Source of the DNA: Acidobacteriota bacterium
Lineage (GTDB): Bacteria; Acidobacteriota; Terriglobia; Terriglobales; Acidobacteriaceae
DNA: 64,000 nt
NCBI GenBank assembly: GCA_021779935.1
Contig: JAJXZT010000016.1
Span: forward strand, 223,672-287,671
Direction: 5' to 3'
Numbering within the stretch: the first letter of the stretch is position 1; every line of letters starts with the position of its first letter. Below are positions 26,211 through 35,505 of this stretch, one piece after another. The position numbers were made by a program, and so were the translations under genes. The notes under the pieces were generated by a model. It did not search any database. It was not told the DNA's origin and saw only the letters and a program-made list of their open reading frames with translations.

Positions 26211-28006
26211 GCGAATGCGTTCTCCTCGTAGGTTCCGTAGACTTCGCGCAGCGCGCTGCAGATTTCGCCCACCGTGGCGTAGGCGCGCACGGCGTCGATG
26301 ATGAATGGCATGGTGTTTGCCGGGGAGATTTTTCCGTTCGTTCCGGCCGTGGGTTCCTGCGCCGCGGCTTTCTTCAGCGCATCCAGACGCCGCCGCACTT
26401 CCTTGTTGTCGCGACGCCCGCGCAGCGACTTCAGTTTTTCCGACTGATGCCGCGCCACCGTTTCGTCGATGTAGAGGATACTCGGAGATTGTTCTTCCAC
26501 GACGAAGTCGTTTGAGCCGACCGTGATTTTTTCCTTCGCTTCCGTGGCGCGCTGGAACTGGTAACTGGCCTCGGCGATTTCCTTCTGCGGATATCCCTTC
26601 TCGATCGCCTTCACCATGCCGCCCATCGCGTCCAGCTTGTCGAAGTAGTCAAACGCGCCGTTTTCCATGTCCAGCGTCATGCGCTCCACGAAGTACGACC
26701 CGGCCAGCGGATCGATGGTCTGCGCCACTCCGCTCTCGTAGGCCACAATCTGCTGCGTGCGCAGCGCGATCTGTACGGCCTCCGCCGTCGGCAGCGCCAG
26801 CGCTTCGTCGTAGCTGTCCGTGTGCAGGCTCTGCGTTCCGCCCATCACGGCGGCCAGCGCCTGGATGGCCACGCGCGCAATGTTGTTCATCGGCTGCTGC
26901 GCCGTCAGCGAGACACCGGCGGTCTGCGTGTGGAAGCGCATCAACCGCGTGCGCGCTTCCTTCGCGCCGAAGCGGTCCTTCATCAGCCGGTACCAGATCT
27001 TGCGTGCGGCGCGGAACTTCGCGATCTCCTCGAAGAAATCGTTGTGCGAGTTGAAGAAGAAGCTGAGCCGAGGCCCGAACTCATCCACGTCCAACCCCCT
27101 GCGCCGCGCCCACTCCACGTACTCCACGCCGTCGTAAACGGTGAACGCCAGCTCCTGCAGCGACGTGGAACCGGCCTCGCGGATGTGGTAGCCGGAAATG
27201 GAAATGGTGTTGAACCGGGGCGTGAACAGCGATCCGAACTCGAAGGTGTCAATCACCAGCCGCATCGAGGGTGCCGGCGGATAGATGTACTCCTTCTGCG
27301 CGATGTATTCCTTCAGAATGTCGTTCTGGATCGTCCCGCTGACTTTCTTCCAGTTCGCGCCCTGCTTCTCGGCCACCACCAGATACATGGCCCATAGCAC
27401 GGATGCCGGCGAGTTGATCGTCATCGAAACGGTCGTCTTCTCCAGGTCGATCCCGTTGAAGAGGATCTCCATGTCCTCGAGCGAATCGATGGCGACGCCG
27501 CACTTGCCGACCTCGCCTTCGCTCATCGCGTGATCGCTGTCGTAGCCCATCAGCGTCGGCAGGTCGAAGGCCACGGAGAGTCCGCCGCCGCCCTGCGCCA
27601 GCAGGAACTTGTAGCGCTCGTTGGTCTCTTCCGGCGAGGCAAAGCCGCTGAACTGGCGCATCGTCCACAGCTTGCCGCGATAGCCCGTGGCGTGGATGCC
27701 GCGCGTAAAGGGCGGCTCGCCCGGGTAGCCGAGATATTTCTCGTACGACCAGTCCTCGGGGAGATCGGCCGGAGTGTAGAGACGCCGGATGGGTTTGCCG
27801 CTGATGGTGGTGTAGCGCGCCTCGCCGTGTTCGTCGAGGTTGACACCCGTGGCCGCGCCAATCGGGCGCTCGGGAGCCTTCTCCAAGGTGTGCGCCAGAG
27901 TGGTCTCCGCCCAGCGCTTTTCGCTCTCCGCCGGATGACGGTCCTTGGAGACCTCAGCCACTGCATGCTCCGCCACCTTGTGCTTCTTGTCCTTCAACTC
28001 TGCCAT
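26207..28006 (-). CDS. Methylmalonyl-CoA mutase large (catalytic) subunit
   Basis: It interconverts methylmalonyl-CoA and succinyl-CoA in propionate and odd-chain/branched acyl-CoA breakdown. Only the barrel (N-terminal) domain is present in 599 residues, as in two-subunit archaeal and acidobacterial mutases. The B12 half is encoded at 24036. The acyl-CoA-binding text [20 protein letters not shown] (about 75-95), the [16 protein letters not shown] and [14 protein letters not shown] motifs are intact. A 60-residue N-terminal extension, charged and Ala-rich, precedes the domain. It overlaps a 59-residue membrane-protein gene by ATGA. Confidence 0.95.
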   Translation of the reverse strand: MAELKDKKHKVAEHAVAEVSKDRHPAESEKRWAETTLAHTLEKAPERPIGAATGVNLDEHGEARYTTISGKPIRRLYTPADLPEDWSYEKYLGYPGEPPFTRGIHATGYRGKLWTMRQFSGFASPEETNERYKFLLAQGGGGLSVAFDLPTLMGYDSDHAMSEGEVGKCGVAIDSLEDMEILFNGIDLEKTTVSMTINSPASVLWAMYLVVAEKQGANWKKVSGTIQNDILKEYIAQKEYIYPPAPSMRLVIDTFEFGSLFTPRFNTISISGYHIREAGSTSLQELAFTVYDGVEYVEWARRRGLDVDEFGPRLSFFFNSHNDFFEEIAKFRAARKIWYRLMKDRFGAKEARTRLMRFHTQTAGVSLTAQQPMNNIARVAIQALAAVMGGTQSLHTDSYDEALALPTAEAVQIALRTQQIVAYESGVAQTIDPLAGSYFVERMTLDMENGAFDYFDKLDAMGGMVKAIEKGYPQKEIAEASYQFQRATEAKEKITVGSNDFVVEEQSPSILYIDETVARHQSEKLKSLRGRRDNKEVRRRLDALKKAAAQEPTAGTNGKISPANTMPFIIDAVRAYATVGEICSALREVYGTYEENAFA

Positions 28007-28114
28007 TGGCTCCCCACAATCCTTGCCGTGCGATTGAAAATAGTCCGCCCCGGCGCTCAGTCCAGTCTACTCGGGGAAAACCATCTAGCTTAATGGATGT
28101 AGGGGGTGGGGGAC

Positions 28115-28155
28115 AAGGTGAAGGAAAAGTAGAAAGTGAAAAGGAGAAAGTAAAA
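28115..28155. repeat. AGAAAGT purine repeat (copy A)
   Basis: GTAGAAAGTGAAAAGGAGAAAGT-type words repeated with an 8-base rhythm, in the gap between the mutase gene and the ArsR promoter. A complementary copy lies at 29752-29792 on the other strand. Confidence 0.55.
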
Positions 28156-28189
28156 CGTTCGCCCTCTAATCGTCAATGCTTCCAAAAAC

Positions 28190-28249
28190 ATTCAACCAAA
28201 CGGTTGACACCAATCCCGCCTCGTTGTAGCATTCAACCCAATGGTTAAC
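28190..28249 (+). promoter_or_regulatory. Twin ArsR operators and promoter
   Basis: Two copies of ATTCAACC-N4-GGTTRAC lie at 28190-28208 and 28231-28249, 41 bp (four helix turns) apart. TTGACA (28204-28209) and TAGCAT (28227-28232) form a promoter with a 17-bp spacer, overlapped by both copies. The second copy contains the ATG of the ArsR gene (28241), so transcription starts within a base or two of the start codon. This is the expected layout for autorepression. Confidence 0.65.
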
Positions 28250-28576
28250 TGTAGCGCTACCGAGCTCGACAACATTTTCCACGCGCTTTCCGATACCACC
28301 CGGCGATCCATACTTCGCGACCTGGCGAAGCGTGAGCGGACGGTGGGTGAGATCGCAAAGCCGTACGACGTGTCGTTGGCCGCCGTCTCCAAGCACTTGA
28401 AGGTCCTGGAAAGAGCGGACCTGATCTCGCGCGAGAAGCGGGGAAGCTTTCAGATTGTGCGCCTGAACCCGGCAACCCTACGGTCCGCCGAACGCTGGCT
28501 GGCCTATTACGAGAAGTTCTGGACGCGGCGGCTCGATGCCCTCCAGGACATGCTGGAAGGAAATGAAGATGAATAA
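28241..28576 (+). CDS. ArsR-family repressor
   Basis: A 111-residue winged-helix regulator: IFHALSDTTRRSILRDLAKRERTVGEIAKPYDVSLAAVSKHLKVLERADLISREKRGSF is the ArsR HTH and wing. Metal-binding cysteines are absent apart from C4, so it senses something other than metal or acts as a plain repressor. It overlaps the SRPBCC gene by eight bases and is preceded by two copies of its probable operator. The pair ArsR plus SRPBCC (AHSA1) is a recurrent bacterial unit. Confidence 0.9.
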   Translation: MVNCSATELDNIFHALSDTTRRSILRDLAKRERTVGEIAKPYDVSLAAVSKHLKVLERADLISREKRGSFQIVRLNPATLRSAERWLAYYEKFWTRRLDALQDMLEGNEDE

Positions 28577-29051
28577 CGTTCAATCCATAGAGAAGTCGGC
28601 CGGCACGAACCTGAAGCTACAGGCGCGCCGGGTGATCAAGGCAAGCCGCGAGCGCGTTTTTGCGGCGTGGACCAAGCCGGAGCTGATCCAGAAGTGGTTC
28701 ATGCCGGGCCAGATGGTGGTGACGGGCGCCGTGGCCGACGTGCGTCCGGGTGGTGCATACCGCATCGACGTGGAGGGAGTGATGTGCGATGGAAGTTCGA
28801 ACGAGATCAAGCCCGCGCACATGAAAGGCGTCTACCGCGAGGTGGTGCCGAACGAACGGCTGCAGTTTACCTGGACCGGGCATCGCTGGCCGGACGAGGA
28901 GTCGCTGGTGACTGTGGAGCTGCGCGACGTGGAGGGCGGCACGGAGCTGGTCCTGACACACGAGAACTTCCGCAGCGAAGAGTCGCGGGCCGCGCACGAG
29001 AGCGGCTGGGCGAAGGTTTTGGATTCTCTGGTTTCGTTCTGCCAGGGCTGA
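28569..29051 (+). CDS. SRPBCC / AHSA1-domain protein
   Basis: A 160-residue hydrophobic-pocket protein of the START/Bet v1-like fold (Aha1-type C-terminal domain). The signature RVIKASRERVFAAWTKPELIQKWFMPG and the GGTELVLTHENFRSEESRAAHE.GW text are intact. The start ATG at 28569 has GGAAGG eight bases upstream and overlaps the ArsR stop. Ligands of this family are lipids or other hydrophobic molecules, and pairing with ArsR suggests response to such a compound. Function unproven. Confidence 0.88.
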   Translation: MNNVQSIEKSAGTNLKLQARRVIKASRERVFAAWTKPELIQKWFMPGQMVVTGAVADVRPGGAYRIDVEGVMCDGSSNEIKPAHMKGVYREVVPNERLQFTWTGHRWPDEESLVTVELRDVEGGTELVLTHENFRSEESRAAHESGWAKVLDSLVSFCQG

Positions 29052-29154
29052 AACAAATTCACATCGAAGCGCGCTGCGCGGTGGAAGAGCACATGCGTGG
29101 CGCGTTTTTCTTTCGATGCCCAGCGCCAATTTTCTCGGGTATACTCTGCCGATT

Positions 29155-29712
29155 ATGGCTGTCGTGATTTGTCTTCTCCGTGGCGTGAATGTAAGTGGGC
29201 ACAACAAGATCAAGATGGACGAGTTGCGCGCGCTCTGCGAGCGGCTGAAGCTGCGCGACGTGCGGACGCACTTGCAGAGCGGCAATGTGGTTTTCCGCAC
29301 CGGCGAGCGCGACCTGAAGAAGCTCGGGTGCCGCATCGGAGACGCCATCGAGGGCAAGTTCGGGTTCCGTCCGGTGATCGTGCTGCGCACGGCGGAGGAG
29401 TGGCGCGGTGCGATGGCGCGCAATCCGTTTGTCGGGCGCCGCAGCATCGATCCGCCAAAGCTGCTGGTGAACTTTCTGGAGGCCGCTCCCGCAGACGGGG
29501 TTCGCGAGAAGCTCGGTGCGCTGAAGACGGCTCCGGACGAACTGGTGCTGGACGGGCGCGAACTCTACATGCGCCTCCCGAACGGTGTCGCGGAGGCGAC
29601 AGTGCCGTGGACGACGGTGGAACGCCTGTTGGGAGTGGCCGCCACCGGCCGCAACTGGAACAGCGTAACGAAGCTGATGGCGATAGCCGAAGAGCTGGAA
29701 GCGAAGGAGTAG
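29155..29712 (+). CDS. DUF1697-domain protein
   Basis: A 185-residue cytosolic protein with the DUF1697 signature CLLRGVNVSGHNKIKMDELR and LQSGNVVF at the N-terminus, and the alpha/beta repeat VIVLRTAEEWRGAMARNPF. The family is widespread and its function is not known. The first ATG in frame is at 29116, but the family start aligns with the ATG at 29155 (MAVVICLLRGVN), which also avoids a leader peptide of no sense. No operon partner is evident: the gene is preceded by the SRPBCC gene by about 100 bp. Confidence 0.85.
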   Translation: MAVVICLLRGVNVSGHNKIKMDELRALCERLKLRDVRTHLQSGNVVFRTGERDLKKLGCRIGDAIEGKFGFRPVIVLRTAEEWRGAMARNPFVGRRSIDPPKLLVNFLEAAPADGVREKLGALKTAPDELVLDGRELYMRLPNGVAEATVPWTTVERLLGVAATGRNWNSVTKLMAIAEELEAKE

Positions 29713-29751
29713 GCAGCGCTAACGACGATTCTTCCGCTTGGAAACTGCCTT

Positions 29752-29792
29752 CCCTTTTTCCTTTCTACTTTTCACTTTCTACTTTCCCCATT
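29752..29792. repeat. AGAAAGT purine repeat (copy B), inverted relative to copy A
   Basis: On the minus strand GGAAAGTAGAAAGTGAAAAG-type words run in the same order as at 28115. The stop codon and last residues of the glycosyltransferase gene are inside this repeat. Confidence 0.55.
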
Positions 29793-30538
29793 TCCCACGC
29801 CTTCGCGTATTTCCAGCTCACGTACGTCGCGTGGTAGAGGTGCAGCAGCAGTCCTTCGCGTCCGTCGAGGAAGCCGAAGCGGAAGACGTAGTTGTAGAGA
29901 AACGTTGCTGCCGGGCGGACGACGGCATTCCATACGAGGTGCCGCCCCTGGCCCTTGTTCGCCGCCAGTTCCGCGCCCAGCGAACTGTAGCGGTTCATGT
30001 GGTCGATGTAGCTCGCGAGCGTGGGATAGGCGTGGTGGATGAGGTCGCCTTGCAAGGTGCGCATCGCCTCGTGTCCCGCGCTTAGTTCCACCGTCTCGTG
30101 CACGGCGCGTTCGGAAAAGCGTCCGGCATCGCGCCGGAAGAGTCGCAGCTTGGGATCGGGGTAGAAGCCTCCGCGACGCACCCAGTGTCCAAGGAAGAGA
30201 TTGCGGCGACGTAACCAATAGCCAACGGCCGGCTTCTCGTTTAATTTTCTGCGGATGCTCTGCGCCAGTTCCGGCGATACCTCTTCGTCGGCATCCAGCG
30301 AGAGGACGTAATCGCACGTCGCTTTCCCGATTGCCGAGTTTTTCTGCGCCGCAAAGCCCTTCCACGGCTCCACGTAGACCTTCACCTTCGCGCCGAACGA
30401 GCGTGCGATTTCCAGCGTACGGTCGTTGGAGCCGTTGTCGACGATCACCACTTCATTGGCGATCTCGATCACGCTGGCGAGCGTGCGCCCGAGATTGGCT
30501 TCCTCGTTAAGGGTGATGATGCAAACCGAGAGTGACAT
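29765..30538 (-). CDS. Family 2 glycosyltransferase (LPS-core type)
   Basis: A 257-residue GT-A fold transferase. The nucleotide-sugar motifs VDNGSNDRT (about 33-41), SLDADEEV (about 84-91) and the catalytic GYWLRRRNLFLGHW stretch match WaaE/KdtX-like heptose or glucose transferases. ATG at 30538 (MSLSVCIITLNEEANL) is the family start, though the frame is open to 30616. The C-terminal EMGKVESEK plus stop is made of an intergenic purine repeat, so the natural end has probably been lengthened. A role in lipopolysaccharide core or capsule assembly is likely. It sits downstream of the TolC-like gene. Confidence 0.88.
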   Translation of the reverse strand: MSLSVCIITLNEEANLGRTLASVIEIANEVVIVDNGSNDRTLEIARSFGAKVKVYVEPWKGFAAQKNSAIGKATCDYVLSLDADEEVSPELAQSIRRKLNEKPAVGYWLRRRNLFLGHWVRRGGFYPDPKLRLFRRDAGRFSERAVHETVELSAGHEAMRTLQGDLIHHAYPTLASYIDHMNRYSSLGAELAANKGQGRHLVWNAVVRPAATFLYNYVFRFGFLDGREGLLLHLYHATYVSWKYAKAWEMGKVESEK

Positions 30539-30654
30539 GAGCGTGAAGCCGAATCGTAGCAGGAAGCGGGGAAAGGTCAAAAACGAAACCGCGGCCGGAA
30601 TCGCTCCTAATATCAACTTCCTGTGAGCAATCCGGCCGCGGGTATGAGCTTGTT

Positions 30655-30683
30655 CCGTGCCTGTCCGGAGAAGGCAGGCACGG
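30655..30683. terminator. Hairpin between TolC-like gene and glycosyltransferase
   Basis: CCGTGCCTG (30655-30663) pairs with CAGGCACGG (30675-30683), 9 bp perfect. The T-tract (GTTTTGTTT) is on the plus side. On the minus side, where it should end the TolC-like gene, the tail is AACAAGC, so the terminator is weak in the relevant direction. Confidence 0.5.
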
Positions 30684-30690
30684 GTTTTGT

Positions 30691-32763
30691 TTACTGTTGC
30701 GTCGCCGTCACCTGGCTCGTCTGCTGCGCGGACATCGGAGGCGGCGTCAGATTGGTGCGAGGTGTCAGGTTCGGAACGTCCGGTTCGTGGGTCACGTTGC
30801 CGCTGATGGCGTCGCTCATCACGATGCCGTTGCGGGCCAGTGTCGTCGCGGTCACCTGGTCAAGCGCCACGCGCGACTTCTCATAGGCCGAGAGCGCCGC
30901 TACGTAGTTCGATGCCGCTTGCGTCGCGTTGCTCTGTGCCTGCAATACCAGGTAGCTGGTGGAAGCGCCCAGGGCGTACTTCTTCTGTTCGGCTTCCAAG
31001 TTCTGCTGGGCATAGTCGCGGGCTGCCTTTGCGGCGGCAACCGCTGCGCGGTTCTGCTGGAGGGCAAACGCGGCGTTTCTCACCTGCAGCATGATCTGAT
31101 TCTTCTGCTGCTGGAAGAGCAATTCCGACTGGCGGTATTCCAACTCGGAACGGGCCTGGTCGGCCTGTGCCGCGCGATTCCGCAGCGGAATGGTCAATTG
31201 CAGGGCGAAGCCCTTGTCGGGAGCGCTGCTGTTAAACAGGTTCGTGAAAGCGTCGCCGTAGCCGGTGTTCGGGGGAACCTCGTTGGCGGGTACGCAGAGC
31301 AAGCTGGTCGAGCCCGGAGGACAAATCGCAGCCTGGTTAAAGTTGCCAGCCAGTCCGGATGCGCCGTAGAAGCCAATCAGGTCGAGCGTGGGAAGCAGAG
31401 CGTTGCGCGCGGCCTTCTTGTTGATGGCATTGTTCGTCAGGTTGATCTCAGATTGTTGCAGTTCCGGCCGGTTCGCCAGTGCTTCCTTCACCAGGTCTTC
31501 CACCGGAGGAGCCTGATCGCCCGCCACGCTCATGGTGTCCGTGGGGATGACCGGCACATTTGCAATGGCCGGGTCGGACATGTTCCGCGCGACGGCGTTC
31601 TTCATCAGCAGTTGCTGGTATTGCAGGTTCGTCTGCGAAACGATCAGTGCCTGTTCGGCGCTGGCCACCGCCGACTCCGCCGAAACCACTTCGATTGGAG
31701 CGAGCGTTCCAATCTGCACCTGCTTCTTGTTGTCGCCCAGGGTCCGTTTCGCGAACTCCAGCGCCGTTTCCTTCACCTTCAAGTCTTCGTATGCGTTGAC
31801 CAGGTCCCAGTAGATATTCTGGATCTGCGACACCGTCGAGATCACCTGTTGTTTGAATGCGATGTCGGAAATTCTTCTGTCATTTTTTGCGATGACAATC
31901 TGACGGCGGTTATTTGCCAGTCCGAAGCCTTGCAGCAGGTGCTGCCGAATCGTTGCCCGGAAGCTGGAGTTAAGGGACGGCACGAGGCTGGTGCGCGTGC
32001 TGTTGGTAGTGGTGCGCGAGTTGTTGAACGATACGCTCAGCAGGGTACCGGATGCCCAACCTTGTTGGTAACCGAAGTTGGCCGTGCCGACGTTCTGCAA
32101 CAGCGAGGGAACGCCAGAGAACACGGTGTTCGATTGCGGCGTGGCCGACCGCTCGAGTTGCAGCGTACCGGTCAGGACCGGGTCGTAGGAGTCGATGGCC
32201 GAGCCAACGCCCGCCGTGGAACTGACGACACCGCCCGTACCGGTAGCAGCACCGCCGGTGCCGCTGCTGGTGCCGCCGGCGCCTCCGCCCTGCGCGCCTG
32301 CCGTGCTCGATGAAGTTCCACCCGGAGTACCCGTCAGGGTGCCCGTATTCACGCCTCGGACGCTGCCGCCAGCTTCCGTGCGGAGGATGTCCGTATCGGC
32401 AATCGGGAGGTTGTAACGCGCGATGGCGATGTCATAGTTATTTTCGAGCGCAAGCGCAATCGCATCGTTCAGCGATAGCATCAGCTTCCCGTCGCGTACC
32501 AGGGAGTTGATGCGTGGACCGTTCCCGAAGTTCGCCTTGGGGACGCTCCGCCCGACGTATGGCTTCCAAACCGTGAGAATGGAAGGGGATTTCTGGAAGT
32601 TGATTTGCGGTATTGGGCCGCTTGGTACGCTATTCTCGGTTTTTACCGTCGACTGGGCTGGCTTAGCCTGGTCCTGCGCGACCATTGTTGAACATAGGAT
32701 CGCCAAGAATACAGACACGGCTAAGGCCCGGGAGCACATCAACATACGACGCGAAACTGGCAT
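30691..32763 (-). CDS. TolC-family outer-membrane efflux protein
   Basis: A 690-residue outer-membrane factor. Signal peptide MPVSRRMLMCSRALAVSVFLAILCSTMVAQ (ATG at 32763). Two OEP repeats (about 110-400 and 450-690) give the coiled-coil tunnel with helices such as IYWDLVNAYEDLKVKETALEFAK and the mirrored VRNAAFALQQNRAAVAAAKAARDYAQQNLEAEQKKY. A glycine/threonine-rich insert (about 140-190) in the first half is unusual and probably a surface loop. It would be the outer part of an export pump; no inner-membrane partner or adaptor gene is next to it, so the pump is unassigned. Confidence 0.9.
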   Translation of the reverse strand: MPVSRRMLMCSRALAVSVFLAILCSTMVAQDQAKPAQSTVKTENSVPSGPIPQINFQKSPSILTVWKPYVGRSVPKANFGNGPRINSLVRDGKLMLSLNDAIALALENNYDIAIARYNLPIADTDILRTEAGGSVRGVNTGTLTGTPGGTSSSTAGAQGGGAGGTSSGTGGAATGTGGVVSSTAGVGSAIDSYDPVLTGTLQLERSATPQSNTVFSGVPSLLQNVGTANFGYQQGWASGTLLSVSFNNSRTTTNSTRTSLVPSLNSSFRATIRQHLLQGFGLANNRRQIVIAKNDRRISDIAFKQQVISTVSQIQNIYWDLVNAYEDLKVKETALEFAKRTLGDNKKQVQIGTLAPIEVVSAESAVASAEQALIVSQTNLQYQQLLMKNAVARNMSDPAIANVPVIPTDTMSVAGDQAPPVEDLVKEALANRPELQQSEINLTNNAINKKAARNALLPTLDLIGFYGASGLAGNFNQAAICPPGSTSLLCVPANEVPPNTGYGDAFTNLFNSSAPDKGFALQLTIPLRNRAAQADQARSELEYRQSELLFQQQKNQIMLQVRNAAFALQQNRAAVAAAKAARDYAQQNLEAEQKKYALGASTSYLVLQAQSNATQAASNYVAALSAYEKSRVALDQVTATTLARNGIVMSDAISGNVTHEPDVPNLTPRTNLTPPPMSAQQTSQVTATQQ

Positions 32764-32988
32764 TCGCTTATCTCCGGATAAGAATCGGTTCAAAAGATAC
32801 TTCGCACCTGTCTTAGGTACGCAAAATTTCGTCGCCAGGTTCCATCCTGTTTTGTCAGGACGAAAGAATGACGGATCGGTAGCTTCACACGAAGGAGTAG
32901 TGCCATAGTATAGCTGACCGGGCTTGACTTTCCCTATTCCCCGACCCGGTCAAATCCGCGATCAAACACCGTACGCCCCGAGGAAGAA

Positions 32989-33780
32989 TTGCAGCGCAAC
33001 TTAAAATTAACGATCGCTTACGACGGCTCCGAGTTCCACGGATGGCAGGTTCAACCCGGCCTTCCAACGGTGCAGGGAACCCTGGCCGAAGTAATTGGAC
33101 GGGTGACGGGCGAAAAGGTACTGCCCCAGGGGTCCGGTAGAACCGACACGGGCGTCCACGCACTTGCACAAGTTGCGACATTTACTACCTACTCGCCAAT
33201 CCCTGAAGAGAAGCTGAAGATCGTTTTAAACGACCGTCTTCCGCCATCCATTCGCATTCTCGCCGTCGAGCTCGCAGACGGGGATTTTCACGCCCGTCAC
33301 TCCGCGCGCGGCAAGACTTATCGCTATCGCATTTTCCGTGGCGGCATTGTTCCCCCGTTCCTCTGGCGATACGTCACGCACTACCCCTACCCGCTGGACG
33401 AAGACGCAATGACGCTTGCAGCCGGATATGTTCTCGGCGAACACGATTTCACTTCGTTTGCCGCCGTGGATCCCGACCGCGAGCAGCGCTCCGCCACGCC
33501 GCTTGCGGAGGGCTCGGAGTTGATGGTCAAGCACGCCACCAACATCCGCACCATTCACCAGTCCGAGTGGCGACGCGATGGCGAAGAGCTTGTCTATACC
33601 GTGCATGGCAATGGATTCCTTCACCACATGGTGCGCAACCTGGTAGGTACTTTTTTGCTGGCCGGAAAAGGAACGCTTGCCCCGGCAGATATCCCGCGTA
33701 TTCTTGAGGCCCGGGACCGCTCCGCCGCGGGAGCCACCGCTCCGGCCGAAGGGCTCTACCTGGTCAGCGTGGACTACTAG
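32989..33780 (+). CDS. truA: tRNA pseudouridine(38-40) synthase TruA
   Basis: It isomerises uridines 38-40 in the anticodon arm of tRNAs. The catalytic Asp is D53 in GSGRTDTGVHA, with the N-terminal AYDGSEFHGWQ and the C-terminal FLHHMVRNLVGT region. Length 263 is normal. The start is a TTG at 32989 with GAGGA four bases upstream. It stands alone between a divergent TolC-like gene and an aldehyde dehydrogenase 43 bp further on. Confidence 0.93.
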   Translation: MQRNLKLTIAYDGSEFHGWQVQPGLPTVQGTLAEVIGRVTGEKVLPQGSGRTDTGVHALAQVATFTTYSPIPEEKLKIVLNDRLPPSIRILAVELADGDFHARHSARGKTYRYRIFRGGIVPPFLWRYVTHYPYPLDEDAMTLAAGYVLGEHDFTSFAAVDPDREQRSATPLAEGSELMVKHATNIRTIHQSEWRRDGEELVYTVHGNGFLHHMVRNLVGTFLLAGKGTLAPADIPRILEARDRSAAGATAPAEGLYLVSVDY

Positions 33781-33823
33781 TAGGAAGTTGCAACTTCATC
33801 CGTGGGGGTGAATCAAACGCCCT

Positions 33824-35386
33824 ATGCCAATCGAAGCAGCGCAGTCGCGTCCCGTATTTGCAAATATCAATCCGGCCACCGGCGAGCTGCTGGGCGAGTA
33901 TCCTTCCGCCACGCCCGGCGAAGTCCGGCACGCCGTTGAACGCGCGCATTTTGCCCAGCCATCGTGGTCGGCGCTTCCGCTCCATCGCCGCGTCGAGGCG
34001 CTCCGCCGCTTCCAGCAGCTATTGGTGGAGCGCAAGCAGCAGGTGGCGGAAACCATCTCCGCCGAAGCCGGCAAGCCCGCGGTCGAAGCGCTCACCAGCG
34101 AGATACTCGTCGTGCTGGACGCGGTGAAGTTTTGTGCCGCCAACGCCGCGCGCGTTCTGCGCGAAGAGAACGTCCCGCACGCCAACCCTGCCTTGAAGAC
34201 CAAGCGTGGACGCCTGCTTTGGGAACCCGTTGGGGTCGTCGGCATCATTTCCCCGTGGAATTACCCCTTCTCTATTCCCGCCACAGACTCTCTCGCCGCG
34301 CTGGTGCTTGGTAACGCGGTAGTCCTCAAGCCCAGCGAATTGACGCCGAACTCCACCTTGCTGCTGCGCGACCTTCTCTATGACGCCGGTGTTCCACGCG
34401 ATGTCTTCCAGGTCGTCCTCGGCGAAGGCCCCACCGGTGCCGCGCTGCTTGAGAGCGGCATCGACAAGTTGATCTTTACCGGAAGTGTTGCCACCGGCAG
34501 GCGTGTCGCCGTAGCTGCCGCGCAGCGGCTCATACCGGTGGTTCTCGAACTCGGCGGCAAGGACCCGATGATCGTCCTCGAAGACGCAAACGTCGATGTC
34601 GCTTCCAGTGGAGCCGTCTGGGGATCGCTGATGAATTGCGGCCAGACCTGCATCTCCGTCGAGCGCTGTTACGTACACCGTTCGCTCTTTGACCGGTTCG
34701 TCTCCGAATGCGCGCGCAAGATGCAGACGCTGCGGGTTGCCGTCCGCGACGGCGACATCGGTCCGCTGATTTCGCAGCGCCAGTTGGAGATCGTCGCCGG
34801 CCAGGTAGCGGATGCTGTCGCCTCCGGCGCAACCGTCGTCTGCGGAGGCTGCCGCCTGCCCGAGCTCGGCCCGAACTTCTACGCGCCAACGCTGCTCACC
34901 GGAGTTACGCCGCAGATGCGCATCATGCGCGAAGAAACCTTTGGCCCGGTGTTGCCCGTCATCCCATTTTCCACCGACGACGAAGCCGTGGCCCTGGCCA
35001 ATGACTCCGAGTTTGGGCTTGCCGCCAGCGTCTGGAGCCGCAGCCGTCATCATGGCGAATCTATTGCCCGCCGAATTCGTGCCGGTTGCGTCATGGTCAA
35101 CGACGCGGTCACCGGTTTCGGCATCAGCGAAGCGCCGCACGGTGGTTTCAAGTCCAGCGGCATTGGACGCACCCACGGCGTACTCGGTATGCGCGAGATG
35201 CTGCAACCCCGGTATGTCGACGTGGATATGCTGCCGCACTGGAAGCAGCTCTGGTGGTACGGCTACGGCGGTGCGTTCGCCTCGCAGATGGGGGGATTTG
35301 TCGACTTCCTCTTCTCGCGGAAGCTCAGCACGCGGCTTGCTGGAGGTCTGCGCTCGGCCGGTTCGCTCTTCCGCCGCCGGTTATGA
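33824..35386 (+). CDS. Aldehyde dehydrogenase with C-terminal hydrophobic tail
   Basis: A 520-residue NAD(P)-dependent dehydrogenase. Catalytic Cys276 is in CGQTCISVERC, the general base Glu242 in VLELGGKDP, and the cofactor motif FTGSVATGR is at about 220. After the usual domain the last 45 residues (GGAFASQMGGFVDFLFSRKLSTRL) are hydrophobic or amphipathic and may anchor it to the membrane, as in fatty-aldehyde dehydrogenases. Substrate is not determined. It starts 43 bp after truA. Confidence 0.9.
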   Translation: MPIEAAQSRPVFANINPATGELLGEYPSATPGEVRHAVERAHFAQPSWSALPLHRRVEALRRFQQLLVERKQQVAETISAEAGKPAVEALTSEILVVLDAVKFCAANAARVLREENVPHANPALKTKRGRLLWEPVGVVGIISPWNYPFSIPATDSLAALVLGNAVVLKPSELTPNSTLLLRDLLYDAGVPRDVFQVVLGEGPTGAALLESGIDKLIFTGSVATGRRVAVAAAQRLIPVVLELGGKDPMIVLEDANVDVASSGAVWGSLMNCGQTCISVERCYVHRSLFDRFVSECARKMQTLRVAVRDGDIGPLISQRQLEIVAGQVADAVASGATVVCGGCRLPELGPNFYAPTLLTGVTPQMRIMREETFGPVLPVIPFSTDDEAVALANDSEFGLAASVWSRSRHHGESIARRIRAGCVMVNDAVTGFGISEAPHGGFKSSGIGRTHGVLGMREMLQPRYVDVDMLPHWKQLWWYGYGGAFASQMGGFVDFLFSRKLSTRLAGGLRSAGSLFRRRL

Positions 35387-35505
35387 ATGGGTAATTCACG
35401 CGACTATGGTGAGACTTACGTCACGGCGCGATTTGTCGCGATTGGCTACAATTCTCTCTGATATTCCCGATGCCGGACAAAATTGCCGGCACATGAGGTT
35501 CTACT

